Shown: positions 7,612 to 20,073 of the stretch, piece after piece | Layout of the letters: each line of letters begins with the position of its first letter | Numbering within the stretch: position 1 is the first letter of the stretch | Assembly: GCA_945889445.1 (NCBI GenBank) | Contig: CAMDBX010000014.1 | Span: forward strand, 1 to 64,000 | Reading direction: 5' to 3' | DNA: 64,000 nt | From: Rhizobium sp. Q54 | GTDB lineage: Bacteria; Pseudomonadota; Alphaproteobacteria; Rhizobiales; Aestuariivirgaceae | Made by a program: the position numbers and the translations under genes | Notes under the pieces: generated by a model | What the model saw: only the letters and a program-made list of their open reading frames with translations | Databases searched by the model: none | What the model was told of the DNA's origin: nothing

Positions 7612-9591
7612 TTAGGCGGCGGCGCGCCCGTCGCGATGCGACGGGGCAACCGGCCGCAGGCGGCCATCCTCTGGCAATGGCTCATGCGCGGCCCAGCTCT
7701 CGAGCGCGGCGGCATAGAGATCAGCAGCAATGCTCTCACCCTCGCGACCCTCGACAAGACCCAGGCCGACCTCCTCATAGACCGGAAGATTGGTGAGATC
7801 GGGAACGGGAAGATCGCCCGTGCGGAACTCGTCCCACATCCGGTCGTAGAGGCCTTCGAGACTCTTCACCAGCAGCGGCACGTCGAACAGCACGCAGTGG
7901 TCCCGCCCGGCGCGTAGTCGACGGCGCAACTCCGCCGCGGCACTCGGCACGGCGGCGATGGCGATGGCGCGCGCGACATAGTCATCAAGATTGGTGCAGA
8001 CGAGGTCCGGCAGGCCGGCATTCTTTACCAGTCCGGCGCAGACGCGCGCCGCGAAGCCCTGGCCTTCCAGCGTCAGCACCGGCGTTCCCATCGACATTGC
8101 GTCAGAAGCAGTGGTGTGTGCGCCATAGGGGAAGGTATCGAGGAACAGGTCAGCCAGAGCATAACGCGCCAGGTGCTGTGGATTGGGCCGCTTCGGCGCG
8201 AAGCAGATTCGCTCCGGCGCAACTCCGGCGGCCGCGGCCAGCAGGCGCAGCCGCTGGTTGGTCTCGGGTCCGGCATCGAGAAGCCACAACACGCTGCCCT
8301 CGGTTGTGGCGAGAATCTTCATCCAGGCGCCAAACAGCTGTGGCGTGAGTTTCTGCGCACCGTTGAGGCAGCAGAAGACGAAACCCTTTTCGGGCAGGCC
8401 TTCGGCATTGCGTTGCGGCGGCTCCGGCGCGATCACACGCTTGCGGTCATTGGGCTGGTAGCAGGGAAGCCGAAGCACGCGCTCGGTGAAGAGGCGCTCA
8501 TGGCCTTCCGGTACCACATGAGGGTCGGCAATGACATAGTGATGATAGGGCGTTCCCATGGTGCCCGGAAAGCCAAACCAGTTGGCGGCGATGGGGGCGG
8601 GGCGGCGGGCGAAGACCGCCGTGCGGGCATCACGCGTGTAGCCATTCACGTCCACCAGAATGTCGATCCCGTCGGCGGCAATGCGCGCTGCCGCGGCATC
8701 GTCCGAAAGGCCCGTGATGTCAGTCCAGTGATCGACGGCGGAGCGGATGCGCTCACGCGTACCGTCATCGCGCGGGATGCCGCAGTAATAGGCGTGGATA
8801 TCGAAGCGGCCGCGGTCATGGAGTTCCATCACCTCACAGAGTCCGAAGCCAACCGCATGTTCGCGCAGGTCGGAGGAAACGTAGCCAATCCTGAGGCGTT
8901 TGGGGCGTTCGACCCGGCGTGCTGCGTGGTCGCGCACATGCGCAGGCCGCGCGATCAACTGCCGCGCATAGCTTGCATTGCGCGCAAGCTGGAACACCGG
9001 ATCGTCGAACATCACCGCCGCGGACAGCGGCGAAACATGGGCGAGAAGCTGGCGCGCCTCCACCCCGTCCCAGCCCTGCACCACCGGCCACTTGCATTGC
9101 CGCTGGCGCAGCGCGATCCAGTGCTGGATGGCCTGCGACTGGCCCGGCGAGAGATCGATGGCCTGGCGCAGCGCATCCTCGGCCGGCGCGTCGGCATGGT
9201 TGAATTCCAGCACCCGCCCCAGCTGGTGCAGCGCCATCACCTTGTGGCGCAATGCCGGACCATTGAGGGCGGGAAGCCGATTGACGAGGGCGAGCCACTG
9301 GCTCACCGCCGCCCCGGTCTGACCGAGATCCTCCAGCGCGCGACCGAGATTGATATAGGAGGGGTGGAACTCCGGATCTATCCGCAGCGCGTCGCGCAAG
9401 GCGTTGATGGCGGCAAAGGCATCACCGCTGCGCTGGGCCACCACCGCCATGTTGAAGTGGGCAGCCGCGAGTTGCGGGTCATCCGGATTGAGCGCGATCC
9501 AGCGCTTGTAGAGCGCTGCGGCAGACGCCGCTCCTTCGGTTTTCTCAAGGCTTTCGGCGTCACGAAACAGCGCGGCGATGGCGGATGACAA
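7612..9591 (-). CDS. TPR O-GlcNAc-transferase-like (SPINDLY/GT41) glycosyltransferase
   Basis: The 659-residue protein has tetratricopeptide repeats over roughly residues 1-200 and a GT41 catalytic region after about residue 225. Compared with human OGT, the histidine of the GYVSSDLREHAVG segment, the lysine of GAQKLTPQLF and the HTTASDAMSMGTPVLT donor-binding segment are all retained, so the enzyme looks catalytically intact. GT41 enzymes transfer a sugar from a nucleotide-sugar donor to Ser/Thr of proteins; bacterial members modify flagellins, adhesins and other repeat proteins. It begins 18 bp after the stop of the Ser/Thr-rich repeat gene on the same strand, so the two are almost certainly co-transcribed. 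The donor sugar cannot be read from the sequence. No signal peptide is seen; a cytoplasmic location is expected. Confidence 0.88.
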   Translation of the reverse strand: MSSAIAALFRDAESLEKTEGAASAAALYKRWIALNPDDPQLAAAHFNMAVVAQRSGDAFAAINALRDALRIDPEFHPSYINLGRALEDLGQTGAAVSQWLALVNRLPALNGPALRHKVMALHQLGRVLEFNHADAPAEDALRQAIDLSPGQSQAIQHWIALRQRQCKWPVVQGWDGVEARQLLAHVSPLSAAVMFDDPVFQLARNASYARQLIARPAHVRDHAARRVERPKRLRIGYVSSDLREHAVGFGLCEVMELHDRGRFDIHAYYCGIPRDDGTRERIRSAVDHWTDITGLSDDAAAARIAADGIDILVDVNGYTRDARTAVFARRPAPIAANWFGFPGTMGTPYHHYVIADPHVVPEGHERLFTERVLRLPCYQPNDRKRVIAPEPPQRNAEGLPEKGFVFCCLNGAQKLTPQLFGAWMKILATTEGSVLWLLDAGPETNQRLRLLAAAAGVAPERICFAPKRPNPQHLARYALADLFLDTFPYGAHTTASDAMSMGTPVLTLEGQGFAARVCAGLVKNAGLPDLVCTNLDDYVARAIAIAAVPSAAAELRRRLRAGRDHCVLFDVPLLVKSLEGLYDRMWDEFRTGDLPVPDLTNLPVYEEVGLGLVEGREGESIAADLYAAALESWAAHEPLPEDGRLRPVAPSHRDGRAAA

Positions 9592-9609
9592 GGCTCGTGG
9601 TACTCCGGC

Positions 9610-12471
9610 TTAGGCGTTGGAGGCGATGATGAGGGCGGTGAGCTGATCGGAGTTCATCAGCCCGATCTGCGAGGTGGTAAAGGCATTGGCCTGAGTGCTC
9701 GAGAGAGCGGCGATCTGGTCGGTCGTGATGCCGGCGATGGCCGAGACCGCGAGCGACGGCAAGCCGGTGGTTTCGTTGAGCGCCGCGAAGTTGGTGGTGC
9801 TGAGGGCCGCCACCTGGGCAGAGGTGAGGGCGCCAGCCTGCGTGGCGTTCAGGCCGGAGAAGATCGTGGTGTCGAGACTGTCCAGCGCCAAGGGCGTGAT
9901 GGCGCGGAACTGGGCGGCGTCGAGCGTGCCGATCTGCGTGGTGGTGAAGTTGTTCAGCGCCGTGGAACCGAGGCCGCCGATCTGCGCAGTCGACAGCGAT
10001 GCGGCGGTGAGGAGGTTCAGCTGCGAGGTGTCCATCGCGTTGAGCTGGCTCGTGGTGAAGCCGCGCAGCTGGGTGGAGTTCAGCAGGCCGATCTGCGTAT
10101 CGGAGAAATCCGATATCTCGGTGGTGGTGAGGCCAGCAAGCTGGGTGGCCGTCACCGCGCCGAGTTGCGTGGTGCTCCAGGCCTGGATATCGGTGGAGCC
10201 AAGGGCCGACAGGCTGCCCGCCGAAAGCGCGCCGATCTGGCCGGCCGAGAGCGCCTGCACCTGCGTGCTGGACAGGTTGCCCGCCGCCGTGGTGTCGAGG
10301 CCCGCCACCTGCTGGGTGGAGAGCGAGGCGACATCGAGCGCCTGCAGGTAGCTGGTCGACAGGGCGCTCAGCTGCGTGGCGTTCAGGCCGCGCAACTGGG
10401 TGGAGCTGAAGTCGGCAAGCTGCTCGGTGGCGAAATCCTCGATTTCGGTGGCGGCGAGTCCCACGAACTGCTGCGAGGTGATGGCGCCCAGCTGCGTCGT
10501 GGACCAACCCTGGAGTTCGGTCGAGGACAGCGCCGCAAGGGTGGTGGCCGAGAGCACGGCGATCTGCGCGGTGGTCAAACCCTGCGCCTGGGTGGTGGAG
10601 AGCGCGTCGATTGCCGTGGCGTTCATGGCACGGACCTGGGCGGTGGCGAGATCAGCGACGTTCAACGCATTGAGCTGCGTCGTACCCAGCGCGTTGAGCT
10701 GGCTGGAGGTGAAGCCACGAACCTGCGTCGACGTCAGCTGGCCCAGCTGCGTGTCCGAGAAGTTGGCAATCGCCGTGGTGGTGAGCTGCGACAGCTGGCG
10801 GGTGGTGATGGCGCCAAGCTGGGTGGTGCTCCAGGCCTGCAGATCGGCGCTGTCAATGGCGGCAAGCCCCGTCGCCGTCATGGCCGTGACCTGGGTGACG
10901 GTGAACGCCCGGGCCTGCGTCGATGTGAGGTTGTCGACTGCGGTGGAGCTGAGACCTGCAACCTGCGTGCCGGACAGGCTGGTGACGTCAAGCGCATTCA
11001 ACTGGCTGGTGGCGAGGCCGTTGAGCTGGGTGGAGGTGAGGCCGCGCAGCTGCGAGGAGGTCATCTGGCCCAGCTGCGTGTCGGAGAAGTCGGCAAGGCC
11101 GGTGGTGGTGAGGCCGGCCAGCTGCTGGGAGGTGACGGCGCCGAGCTGTGTCGTCGACCAGCCCTGGACATCGGTCGAGGACAAGGCTTCGAGGCCGGCC
11201 GCCGAGAGGGCGCCGATCTGCAGCGTGCCCAGCGCCTGCGCCTGGGTGTCCGACAGCGCATCAATGGCGGTCGAGCTCATGTTGCGGATCTGCGAAACCG
11301 AGAGGTCAGTGACGTTCAATGCGTTGAGCTGTGTGGTGGCGAGGTTGTTGAGCTGGGTGGAGGTGAGGCCCTTCACCTGGGTGCCGGAGAACTGGCCCAG
11401 CTGGGTGTCCGAGAAGTCAGCCAGCCCCGTGGTGGTGAGGCCGGCCAGCTGCTGGGAGGTGATGGCACCCAGCTGCGTCGTCGACCAGCCCTGCACCTCG
11501 GTGGAGGACAGCGCGTCGAGGCCGGTTGCCGACATGGCGGCGATCTGGGCAGTGGTCAATGCCTGCGCCTGGGTGTCGGTCAGCGCGTCGATAGCCGTTG
11601 CGTTCATGCCGCGGACCTGCGCAGCCGACAGGCTGGCGACGTCGATGGCATTGAGTTGCGTAGTGGCCAGGCTGTTGAGCTGCAGCGTGGTCAGGCCACG
11701 CAGCTGCGTCGAGCTGAGCTGGCCCAGCTGCGTGTCCGAGAAGTCGGCGAGTGCGGTGGTGGTCAGCCCACCCAGCTGCTGGGCGGTGATGGCGCCGAGC
11801 TGGGTCGTCGACCAGCCCTGCACTTCCGTCGAGCTCAGGGCCTCGAGGCCGCCAGCCGAGAGGACCGCGATCTGCGACACGGTGAGGGCCTGCGCCTGTG
11901 TGGTCGACAGCGCGTCAACCGCCGTCGCGTTCATGCCGCGAAGCTGCGTGGCGGAAAGATCGGCAATGTTCAGGGCATTGAGCTGCGTGGTTGCGAGAAC
12001 GTTGAGCTGGCTCGTGGTGAGACCCCGCACCTGCGTGGAGGTAAGCTGGCCCAGCTGCGTGTCCGAGAAGTCGGCGAGTGCTGTGGTTGTCAGCCCCGCA
12101 AGCTGGCGCGAGGTGATTGCGCCCAGCTGGGTGGTGTTCCAGGCCTGGATATCGGTCGACTCGAGGGCCTCCACCGCATAGGCCTGGAGCAGGCCGATCT
12201 GACCGGTGGTGAGAGCGGCGGCCTGCGTGTCCGCGAGATTGGTGATGGTCGCCGCGATCAGCGACTTGATGGCTGTGGAGGAGATCGCCTGTACCTGATT
12301 GGTGTCGAGGGTTGTCAGGTCGGTTGTTTCCATCGCATTGATCTGCGAGGCGGTGAGGGCTGAGACCTGCGTGGTGCTGAGTGCTGCGACATCGGTCGTC
12401 GACAGGGCCCTGATGGCCGTGGTGCTCAGGGTGGCAATCTGCCGGTTGGTCAGCGACGAAACGATCGACAT
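9610..12471 (-). CDS. giant Ser/Thr-rich octapeptide-repeat protein
   Basis: The 953-residue protein is built almost wholly of octapeptides of the form A-L-[ST]-[ST]-T-Q-[LIV]-x (examples: ALSTTQVS, ALTTAQIA, GWSTTQLG). Fourteen units, thirteen of 8 residues and one of 5, form a 109-residue super-repeat present seven times, with divergent units at both ends. Composition is extreme: rich in Thr, Ser, Ala, Leu and Gln, with almost no lysine and apparently no cysteine. The regularly spaced leucine and aliphatic positions with a Ser/Thr cap suggest a regular solenoid, but the fold is unknown. No signal peptide, lipobox, transmembrane segment or RTX motif is visible. The ATG follows a GGGAG site 8-9 bp upstream. 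It precedes and is probably co-transcribed with a GT41 glycosyltransferase, for which its Ser/Thr clusters would be natural acceptors. I do not recognise a characterised homologue. Confidence 0.85.
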   Translation of the reverse strand: MSIVSSLTNRQIATLSTTAIRALSTTDVAALSTTQVSALTASQINAMETTDLTTLDTNQVQAISSTAIKSLIAATITNLADTQAAALTTGQIGLLQAYAVEALESTDIQAWNTTQLGAITSRQLAGLTTTALADFSDTQLGQLTSTQVRGLTTSQLNVLATTQLNALNIADLSATQLRGMNATAVDALSTTQAQALTVSQIAVLSAGGLEALSSTEVQGWSTTQLGAITAQQLGGLTTTALADFSDTQLGQLSSTQLRGLTTLQLNSLATTQLNAIDVASLSAAQVRGMNATAIDALTDTQAQALTTAQIAAMSATGLDALSSTEVQGWSTTQLGAITSQQLAGLTTTGLADFSDTQLGQFSGTQVKGLTSTQLNNLATTQLNALNVTDLSVSQIRNMSSTAIDALSDTQAQALGTLQIGALSAAGLEALSSTDVQGWSTTQLGAVTSQQLAGLTTTGLADFSDTQLGQMTSSQLRGLTSTQLNGLATSQLNALDVTSLSGTQVAGLSSTAVDNLTSTQARAFTVTQVTAMTATGLAAIDSADLQAWSTTQLGAITTRQLSQLTTTAIANFSDTQLGQLTSTQVRGFTSSQLNALGTTQLNALNVADLATAQVRAMNATAIDALSTTQAQGLTTAQIAVLSATTLAALSSTELQGWSTTQLGAITSQQFVGLAATEIEDFATEQLADFSSTQLRGLNATQLSALSTSYLQALDVASLSTQQVAGLDTTAAGNLSSTQVQALSAGQIGALSAGSLSALGSTDIQAWSTTQLGAVTATQLAGLTTTEISDFSDTQIGLLNSTQLRGFTTSQLNAMDTSQLNLLTAASLSTAQIGGLGSTALNNFTTTQIGTLDAAQFRAITPLALDSLDTTIFSGLNATQAGALTSAQVAALSTTNFAALNETTGLPSLAVSAIAGITTDQIAALSSTQANAFTTSQIGLMNSDQLTALIIASNA
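9880..12168 (-). repeat. seven tandem 327-bp repeats inside the octapeptide-repeat gene
   Basis: The tryptophan codon of the Q-[AG]-W-[SN]-T-T-Q-L-G unit recurs on the minus strand at exactly 327-bp intervals: the matching CTGGA/CTGCA-type markers on the plus strand lie at 10183, 10510, 10837, 11164, 11491, 11818 and 12145. Each 327-bp block encodes 109 residues (13 octapeptides plus one pentapeptide), so a 24-bp subrepeat with one 15-bp short unit underlies the array. Copies differ at many positions but never in length. The block boundaries given here are set by convention at the octapeptide starting nine codons before the tryptophan. Confidence 0.93.
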
Positions 12472-12692
12472 AGATGGGCTCCCGCTGGGCGGTGCGGTTC
12501 CGCACGCCCAATCAACCTCACGATCCGCATGGATGACATTGCCGCCGCAACCCTGCGCGAGACTTGCACAGTGCTCAGATGGTCAGGGACAGGACGGGAT
12601 TGGCGGGGGCGTCATGCCCAGGAGCCGTGATAGCTCACCTTCCGCGGCGCTGAGACTAGCGGCGGAATCCTAACAGGGGCTTAAGCGCACAT

Positions 12693-16282
<3,590 letters not shown>

Positions 16283-16291
16283 AAAGGAGGC

Positions 16292-17404
16292 TTACACCCG
16301 CATGGGCATGAGCACATAGAGGGCCTGTTCGTCAGTCGGGTCGCGCACGATGGTGGGCGATCCGGCATCCGCCAACAGCAGTTCCATACCATCGGACTTC
16401 ATCTGCCCGGCCACGTCGAGGAGGTAGCGCGAGTTGAAGCCGATCTCCATCGGCTCGGCCTCGTAGGCGCAGGCGACTTCCTCCTCGGCCGAACCTGAGT
16501 CCGGATTGTTGACGGTGAGGATCACCTTGTTGCCGCCGATCGCCAGCTTCACGGCGCGGCCCTTTTCCTGCGAGATGGTGGACACGCGGTCCACCGCGGC
16601 GGCAAAGCTCTTGGTGTCGAGTTCCAGCTTCCTGTCGTTGTTGCGCGGGATGACCCGCTCATAATCGGGGAAGGTGCCGTCAATGAGCTTCGATGTCAGC
16701 ACCAGATCACCCGCCGAAAACCGGATCTTGGCGCCAGAAAGCGAGACCTCGACGGCGCCATCCACGCCCTCGAACAGCTTCACCACCTCCAGCACGGTCT
16801 TGCGCGGCACGATGATGCCGGGCATGCCCTTGGCGCCATCGGGACGCGCGATCTGGGCCTGGGCCAGGCGGTGGCCGTCGGTGGCCACCGCGCGCAGCAG
16901 GCCACCCGCCGCGACGTCGTGGAAATAGATGCCGTTGAGATAGTAGCGCGTCTCCTCGGTCGAGATCGCGAAGCGCGTCTTCTCGATCAGGGCCCGCAGA
17001 TCGGCACCGGCGATGGCGAAGGTGTTGGGGAAATCGCCGGCTGCAAGGTCGGGGAAGTCCTCGTGCGGAAGGGCCTGCAGCGCGAAGCGCGACCGGCCGG
17101 CGAAGATCGACACGCGCTGCCCGTCCCCCGCCTGCTCGAGTTCGAGCTGGGCGCCGTCGGGAAGCTTCCTGACGATGTCATAGAGCATGTGGGCCGGCAC
17201 CGTGGTGGCGCCGGACTTGGACACCTCGGCCGGCACGCTCTCAACGATCTCGATGTCGAGGTCGGTGGCCGTCAGCTTCAGCTGGCCGTCGCCTGCCTGA
17301 AGCAGCACGTTGGACAGGATCGGAATGGTATTCCGGCGCTCGACGACGCTCTGCACGTGGGTGAGCGCCTTGAGGAAAGCTGACCTTTCGATCGTGACAC
17401 GCAT
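16292..17404 (-). CDS. dnaN: DNA polymerase III beta subunit (sliding clamp)
   Basis: The protein is the beta clamp that tethers replicative polymerase to DNA. The start is set at the ATG giving MRVTIERSAFLKALTHVQSVVE, the usual N terminus, making 370 residues; the track ORF adds 12 codons of non-conserved sequence. Recognisable segments include ERRNTIPILSNVLL, the middle-domain RYYLNGIYF and the C-terminal YVLMPMRV. It lies about 96 bp after dnaA and starts the dnaN-recF-gyrB run. Confidence 0.97.
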   Translation of the reverse strand: MRVTIERSAFLKALTHVQSVVERRNTIPILSNVLLQAGDGQLKLTATDLDIEIVESVPAEVSKSGATTVPAHMLYDIVRKLPDGAQLELEQAGDGQRVSIFAGRSRFALQALPHEDFPDLAAGDFPNTFAIAGADLRALIEKTRFAISTEETRYYLNGIYFHDVAAGGLLRAVATDGHRLAQAQIARPDGAKGMPGIIVPRKTVLEVVKLFEGVDGAVEVSLSGAKIRFSAGDLVLTSKLIDGTFPDYERVIPRNNDRKLELDTKSFAAAVDRVSTISQEKGRAVKLAIGGNKVILTVNNPDSGSAEEEVACAYEAEPMEIGFNSRYLLDVAGQMKSDGMELLLADAGSPTIVRDPTDEQALYVLMPMRV

Positions 17405-17500
17405 GAGCCGGTAATCCCTCGTCCTGTGGTTTCCGGCCATTCGCCGGGCCGGAAACTTTGGCGCGGAAACCGCACCAATTCAAGGGTTATCGGGGGTTTT

Positions 17501-18937
17501 TCAGCCCTGTTCGACGAGGCGGATGAGCAAAGCCACCTCGCGGGCAAGCTTGTCGTCCGTCTTGATCTGGTCCTCGATCTTGCGCACGGCGTGCAGCACC
17601 GTCGAATGATCCCTTCCACCGAAGCGGCGGCCGATCTCAGGCAATGACCGGGCGGTCATCTTCTTGGCCAGATACATGCCGATCTGGCGCGGAACGACCA
17701 CACTGCGCGCCCTGCGGGGCGACAGGAGGTCGGTGCGGCCAACATTGAAATGGCGGCCGACGATCTTCAGGATGTCGTCGATCTTGATACGCGAGCCGTC
17801 GGGGTTGGCCTGCATGTCGCGCAGCACCAGGGACGCCAGGTCAAGCGTCACGGCGGAATGGTTGAACTGCTGGTAGGCGGTGATGCGGTTCAGTGCCCCT
17901 TCCAGCTCGCGGCCCGTGCCGTTGACACGGTTGGCGATGAACTCCAGCACCTCGTCGGGGATCAGCACCGAGGGGTCGCGCTTCTGCATGGTTTCGTAGC
18001 GGCTCTGTAGGATGCGGCGGCGGGTGTCGAGGTCCGGCATCTCGATGTCGACGACGAGGCCGCCCATCAGCCGCGAGCGCATGCGCTGGTCGATCGAGTC
18101 AAGCTGTGAGGGCGGCACGTCGGCCGCCACGATCACCTGGCGGCGAGAGTCGACCAGGCCGTTGAAGGCATTGCAGAACTCTTGCTGCATGGTCTTGCCC
18201 TGCAGAAACTGGAAGTCGTCGATCAGCAGAACGTCCACCGCGGCGAACTGGTCCTTGAAGGCCAGCGTGTCACGCTGGCGCAACGCCATCACGAAATTGA
18301 TCATGAAGCGCTCGGCGGTGAGGAACATCACCTTGCGGTCCGGTCGCCGCTCCTTCACGCGGTGCGTCACTGCCGACAGAAGATGCGTCTTGCCCAGCCC
18401 CGAGCCGGCATGGATGAACAGCGGGTTGAAGCTGACGACGGCGCCCGGTGCCGCATCGGCGACGCGGCACATGGCGGCGTGGGCGAGCTGGTTCGAGGAT
18501 CCGATGACGAAGGTCTCGAATGTCTGGTACGGGTCCAGCTGCGGCCCGCGATCTGCGGCGGCAGCCTGGGCCGCGGCCATCACCGCGGGGGTGGGCTGCG
18601 GGGACATCGCGGGCTGCGGCGCATGCGCGGCATGATTGTCAGCGGCGGCGCGCTGCGGAACGCCAGCCCGCATGCGAACGCGCACGTGGATGGTGTCGAA
18701 GCGGCCGAGTTCGGCCTCGCTGATCTTGTGCAGCTTCGAGACGTAATGGGTCTCGATCCATGACTTCAGGAAGCGGGTCGGAACGGAAACGATGAGGCGG
18801 CCCTGCTCGAACTCCTCGATCTCCATGCGCGCGAACCACGAAGTGTAGAGATCTTCACCAAGTTCAGCCCGAAGCCGAAGCGCAACACGATCCCACCTCG
18901 TTTTCACGTCCGTCAAAACAGTCATTCTCTTCCGCAT
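17501..18937 (-). CDS. dnaA: chromosomal replication initiator DnaA
   Basis: The 478-residue protein is DnaA, the AAA+ initiator that binds DnaA boxes and opens the origin. Domain I is at the N terminus, then a variable Ala/Gln-rich linker, the AAA+ domain with Walker A GSGLGKTHLL and Walker B VDVLLIDDFQFL, and the DNA-binding domain IV ending in FGGRDHSTVLHAVRKIE. The start is ambiguous: the first ATG (18937) has GAAGGG abutting it, while the internal ATG at 18925 has GGAAGAG just upstream and would give 474 residues. dnaN follows on the same strand and rpsT lies upstream beyond a 790-bp gap. Confidence 0.97.
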   Translation of the reverse strand: MRKRMTVLTDVKTRWDRVALRLRAELGEDLYTSWFARMEIEEFEQGRLIVSVPTRFLKSWIETHYVSKLHKISEAELGRFDTIHVRVRMRAGVPQRAAADNHAAHAPQPAMSPQPTPAVMAAAQAAAADRGPQLDPYQTFETFVIGSSNQLAHAAMCRVADAAPGAVVSFNPLFIHAGSGLGKTHLLSAVTHRVKERRPDRKVMFLTAERFMINFVMALRQRDTLAFKDQFAAVDVLLIDDFQFLQGKTMQQEFCNAFNGLVDSRRQVIVAADVPPSQLDSIDQRMRSRLMGGLVVDIEMPDLDTRRRILQSRYETMQKRDPSVLIPDEVLEFIANRVNGTGRELEGALNRITAYQQFNHSAVTLDLASLVLRDMQANPDGSRIKIDDILKIVGRHFNVGRTDLLSPRRARSVVVPRQIGMYLAKKMTARSLPEIGRRFGGRDHSTVLHAVRKIEDQIKTDDKLAREVALLIRLVEQG

Positions 18938-19658
18938 CCCTTCGCGCGCATTCTGCGGCGCGCATCATCATTGCGACTGGGCCGATGGCCCAACCGTCTT
19001 TCAACCCCGGTGACCGCCGCCGACTAGATGTCAGCGCGCGCCGGGACGAAGGCCGAAGTTTCCGAAGTGATCATCACATGCCCCTGCCGTAGCATTTATC
19101 CTGAGCCGGTGTGGTCATCCTGGGTTCGTCATGCGCCCTATGCCTCACTTACAAGAGCGCCGCTCACAAGGCCCCCACCTACACACAACAAGCTTCCGCT
19201 TGGACGAACGATGTCCAGCAAACGCCATCACTGACCGACTTTCAGAGCCGATGGGCGCAACAGTCCCTGGCTCTGCACTACAGGCGAATGGCCGTCCGGC
19301 CTGCCCACGAGGCGGAACTTACAAAAGCGCTCACCGCCCAAGCAACCTGATTCAGGAAACGCTCCGTACACGGAAGTGACCTGACACGATCGGGCGCTGG
19401 AATGCGTCCGCGGAGTCAAACCTAAGACACTGAGACTCTTCCATTTTCGAGAGGATGCCTCGGTGCATGTCGGCACCCGTGCCGAGGCGGTCATTATAGC
19501 ATGGATCGAACCATGTTACCCGTGTTGCGCGCAGTTTGCGGAGCCGTCCGGAAGGTAGAGAGATAAACCGTTGATTCAGTGGTGGTAATTCTGCGCGAGA
19601 CGTTCCGTCCCCGGACAAATGTGGCGGCTGTGGAAAAGCCTAAAAGGCCGGGCCCAAA
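18938..19658. other. long intergenic region upstream of dnaA, possible origin or dnaA control region
   Basis: No convincing gene is present; the 60-90-codon ORFs here lack coding character or a plausible ribosome site. It is the longest non-coding stretch in the window and separates dnaA from rpsT. One sequence, TGTGGAAAA at 19629-19637, matches the relaxed DnaA-box consensus TTWTNCACA on the minus strand. A weaker TTATCCTGA is near 19097. I saw no DnaA-box cluster and no strongly AT-rich unwinding element, so calling it oriC is not justified. It should contain the dnaA promoter, since dnaA reads away from it. Confidence 0.4.
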
Positions 19659-19689
19659 ACGAAAAACGCCGGACAGAAACTGTCCGGCG
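19659..19689 (-). terminator. rho-independent terminator of rpsT
   Basis: On the minus strand, downstream of rpsT, CGCCGGACAG and CTGTCCGGCG form a perfect 10-bp stem with a 3-base loop, followed directly by TTTTTCGTTTT. This is a canonical intrinsic terminator 41 bp after the rpsT stop and isolates rpsT from dnaA. Confidence 0.92.
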
Positions 19690-19730
19690 TGCGGCAGAAT
19701 AGTGCTCCTGCTGGGCAGGATCGAAAGACT

Positions 19731-19997
19731 TCAGGCCTTGAGAGACTTCACCCGCGCGGCGAGGCGCGAAACCTTGCGCGAGGCGGTGTTCTTGTGCAGC
19801 ACGCCCTTCTGGGCGCCGCGCATCAGCTCGGGCTGGGCGGCCTGGAGGGCAGCTGCGGCTTCGGCCTGGTTGCCGGAGGCAATCGCCTCTTCGACCTTGC
19901 GCACGAAGGTGCGCATGCGGCTGACGCGGTTCTTGTTGATCTCGGTGCGGCGGGCGGAGACGCGGGTGGCCTTCTTCGCCGATTTCGTATTGGCCAT
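19731..19997 (-). CDS. rpsT: 30S ribosomal protein S20
   Basis: The 88-residue, lysine- and arginine-rich protein is ribosomal protein S20 of the small subunit. It begins [24 protein letters not shown] and includes [15 protein letters not shown] near the C terminus, both typical of the family. Length is normal. It stands alone between its terminator and an oxidoreductase gene; its position upstream of dnaA is a conserved alphaproteobacterial arrangement. Confidence 0.98.
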   Translation of the reverse strand: MANTKSAKKATRVSARRTEINKNRVSRMRTFVRKVEEAIASGNQAEAAAALQAAQPELMRGAQKGVLHKNTASRKVSRLAARVKSLKA

Positions 19998-20073
19998 TTA
20001 GATTTAGTCCTGCTTCTGAAATTCGTTTGATGGATCTTCCAAGTCGTAAGACCGCCATGCCCTGTGGCAGACG

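Noticed and set aside
8116-9588. 490-codon plus-strand ORF
   Set aside because: It is antisense to the GT41 glycosyltransferase, whose motifs are unambiguous.
9880-12168. CRISPR array or other short-spacer repeat
   Set aside because: The 327-bp blocks are contiguous, in frame and coding, with no unique spacers and no cas genes.
10165-12363. Plus-strand ORFs of 732 and 601 codons across the repeat gene
   Set aside because: They are antisense frames kept open by the tandem repeat on the minus strand. Their translations are Gly/Arg- or Val/Ser-rich shadows with no ribosome site or domain.
19028-19618. Several 66-89-codon ORFs in the dnaA-rpsT gap
   Set aside because: They have no ribosome sites, no consistent codon bias and overlap one another on both strands.
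18938-19658. Firm call of oriC
   Set aside because: Only one clear DnaA-box match and no evident AT-rich element were found, so only a candidate region is reported.
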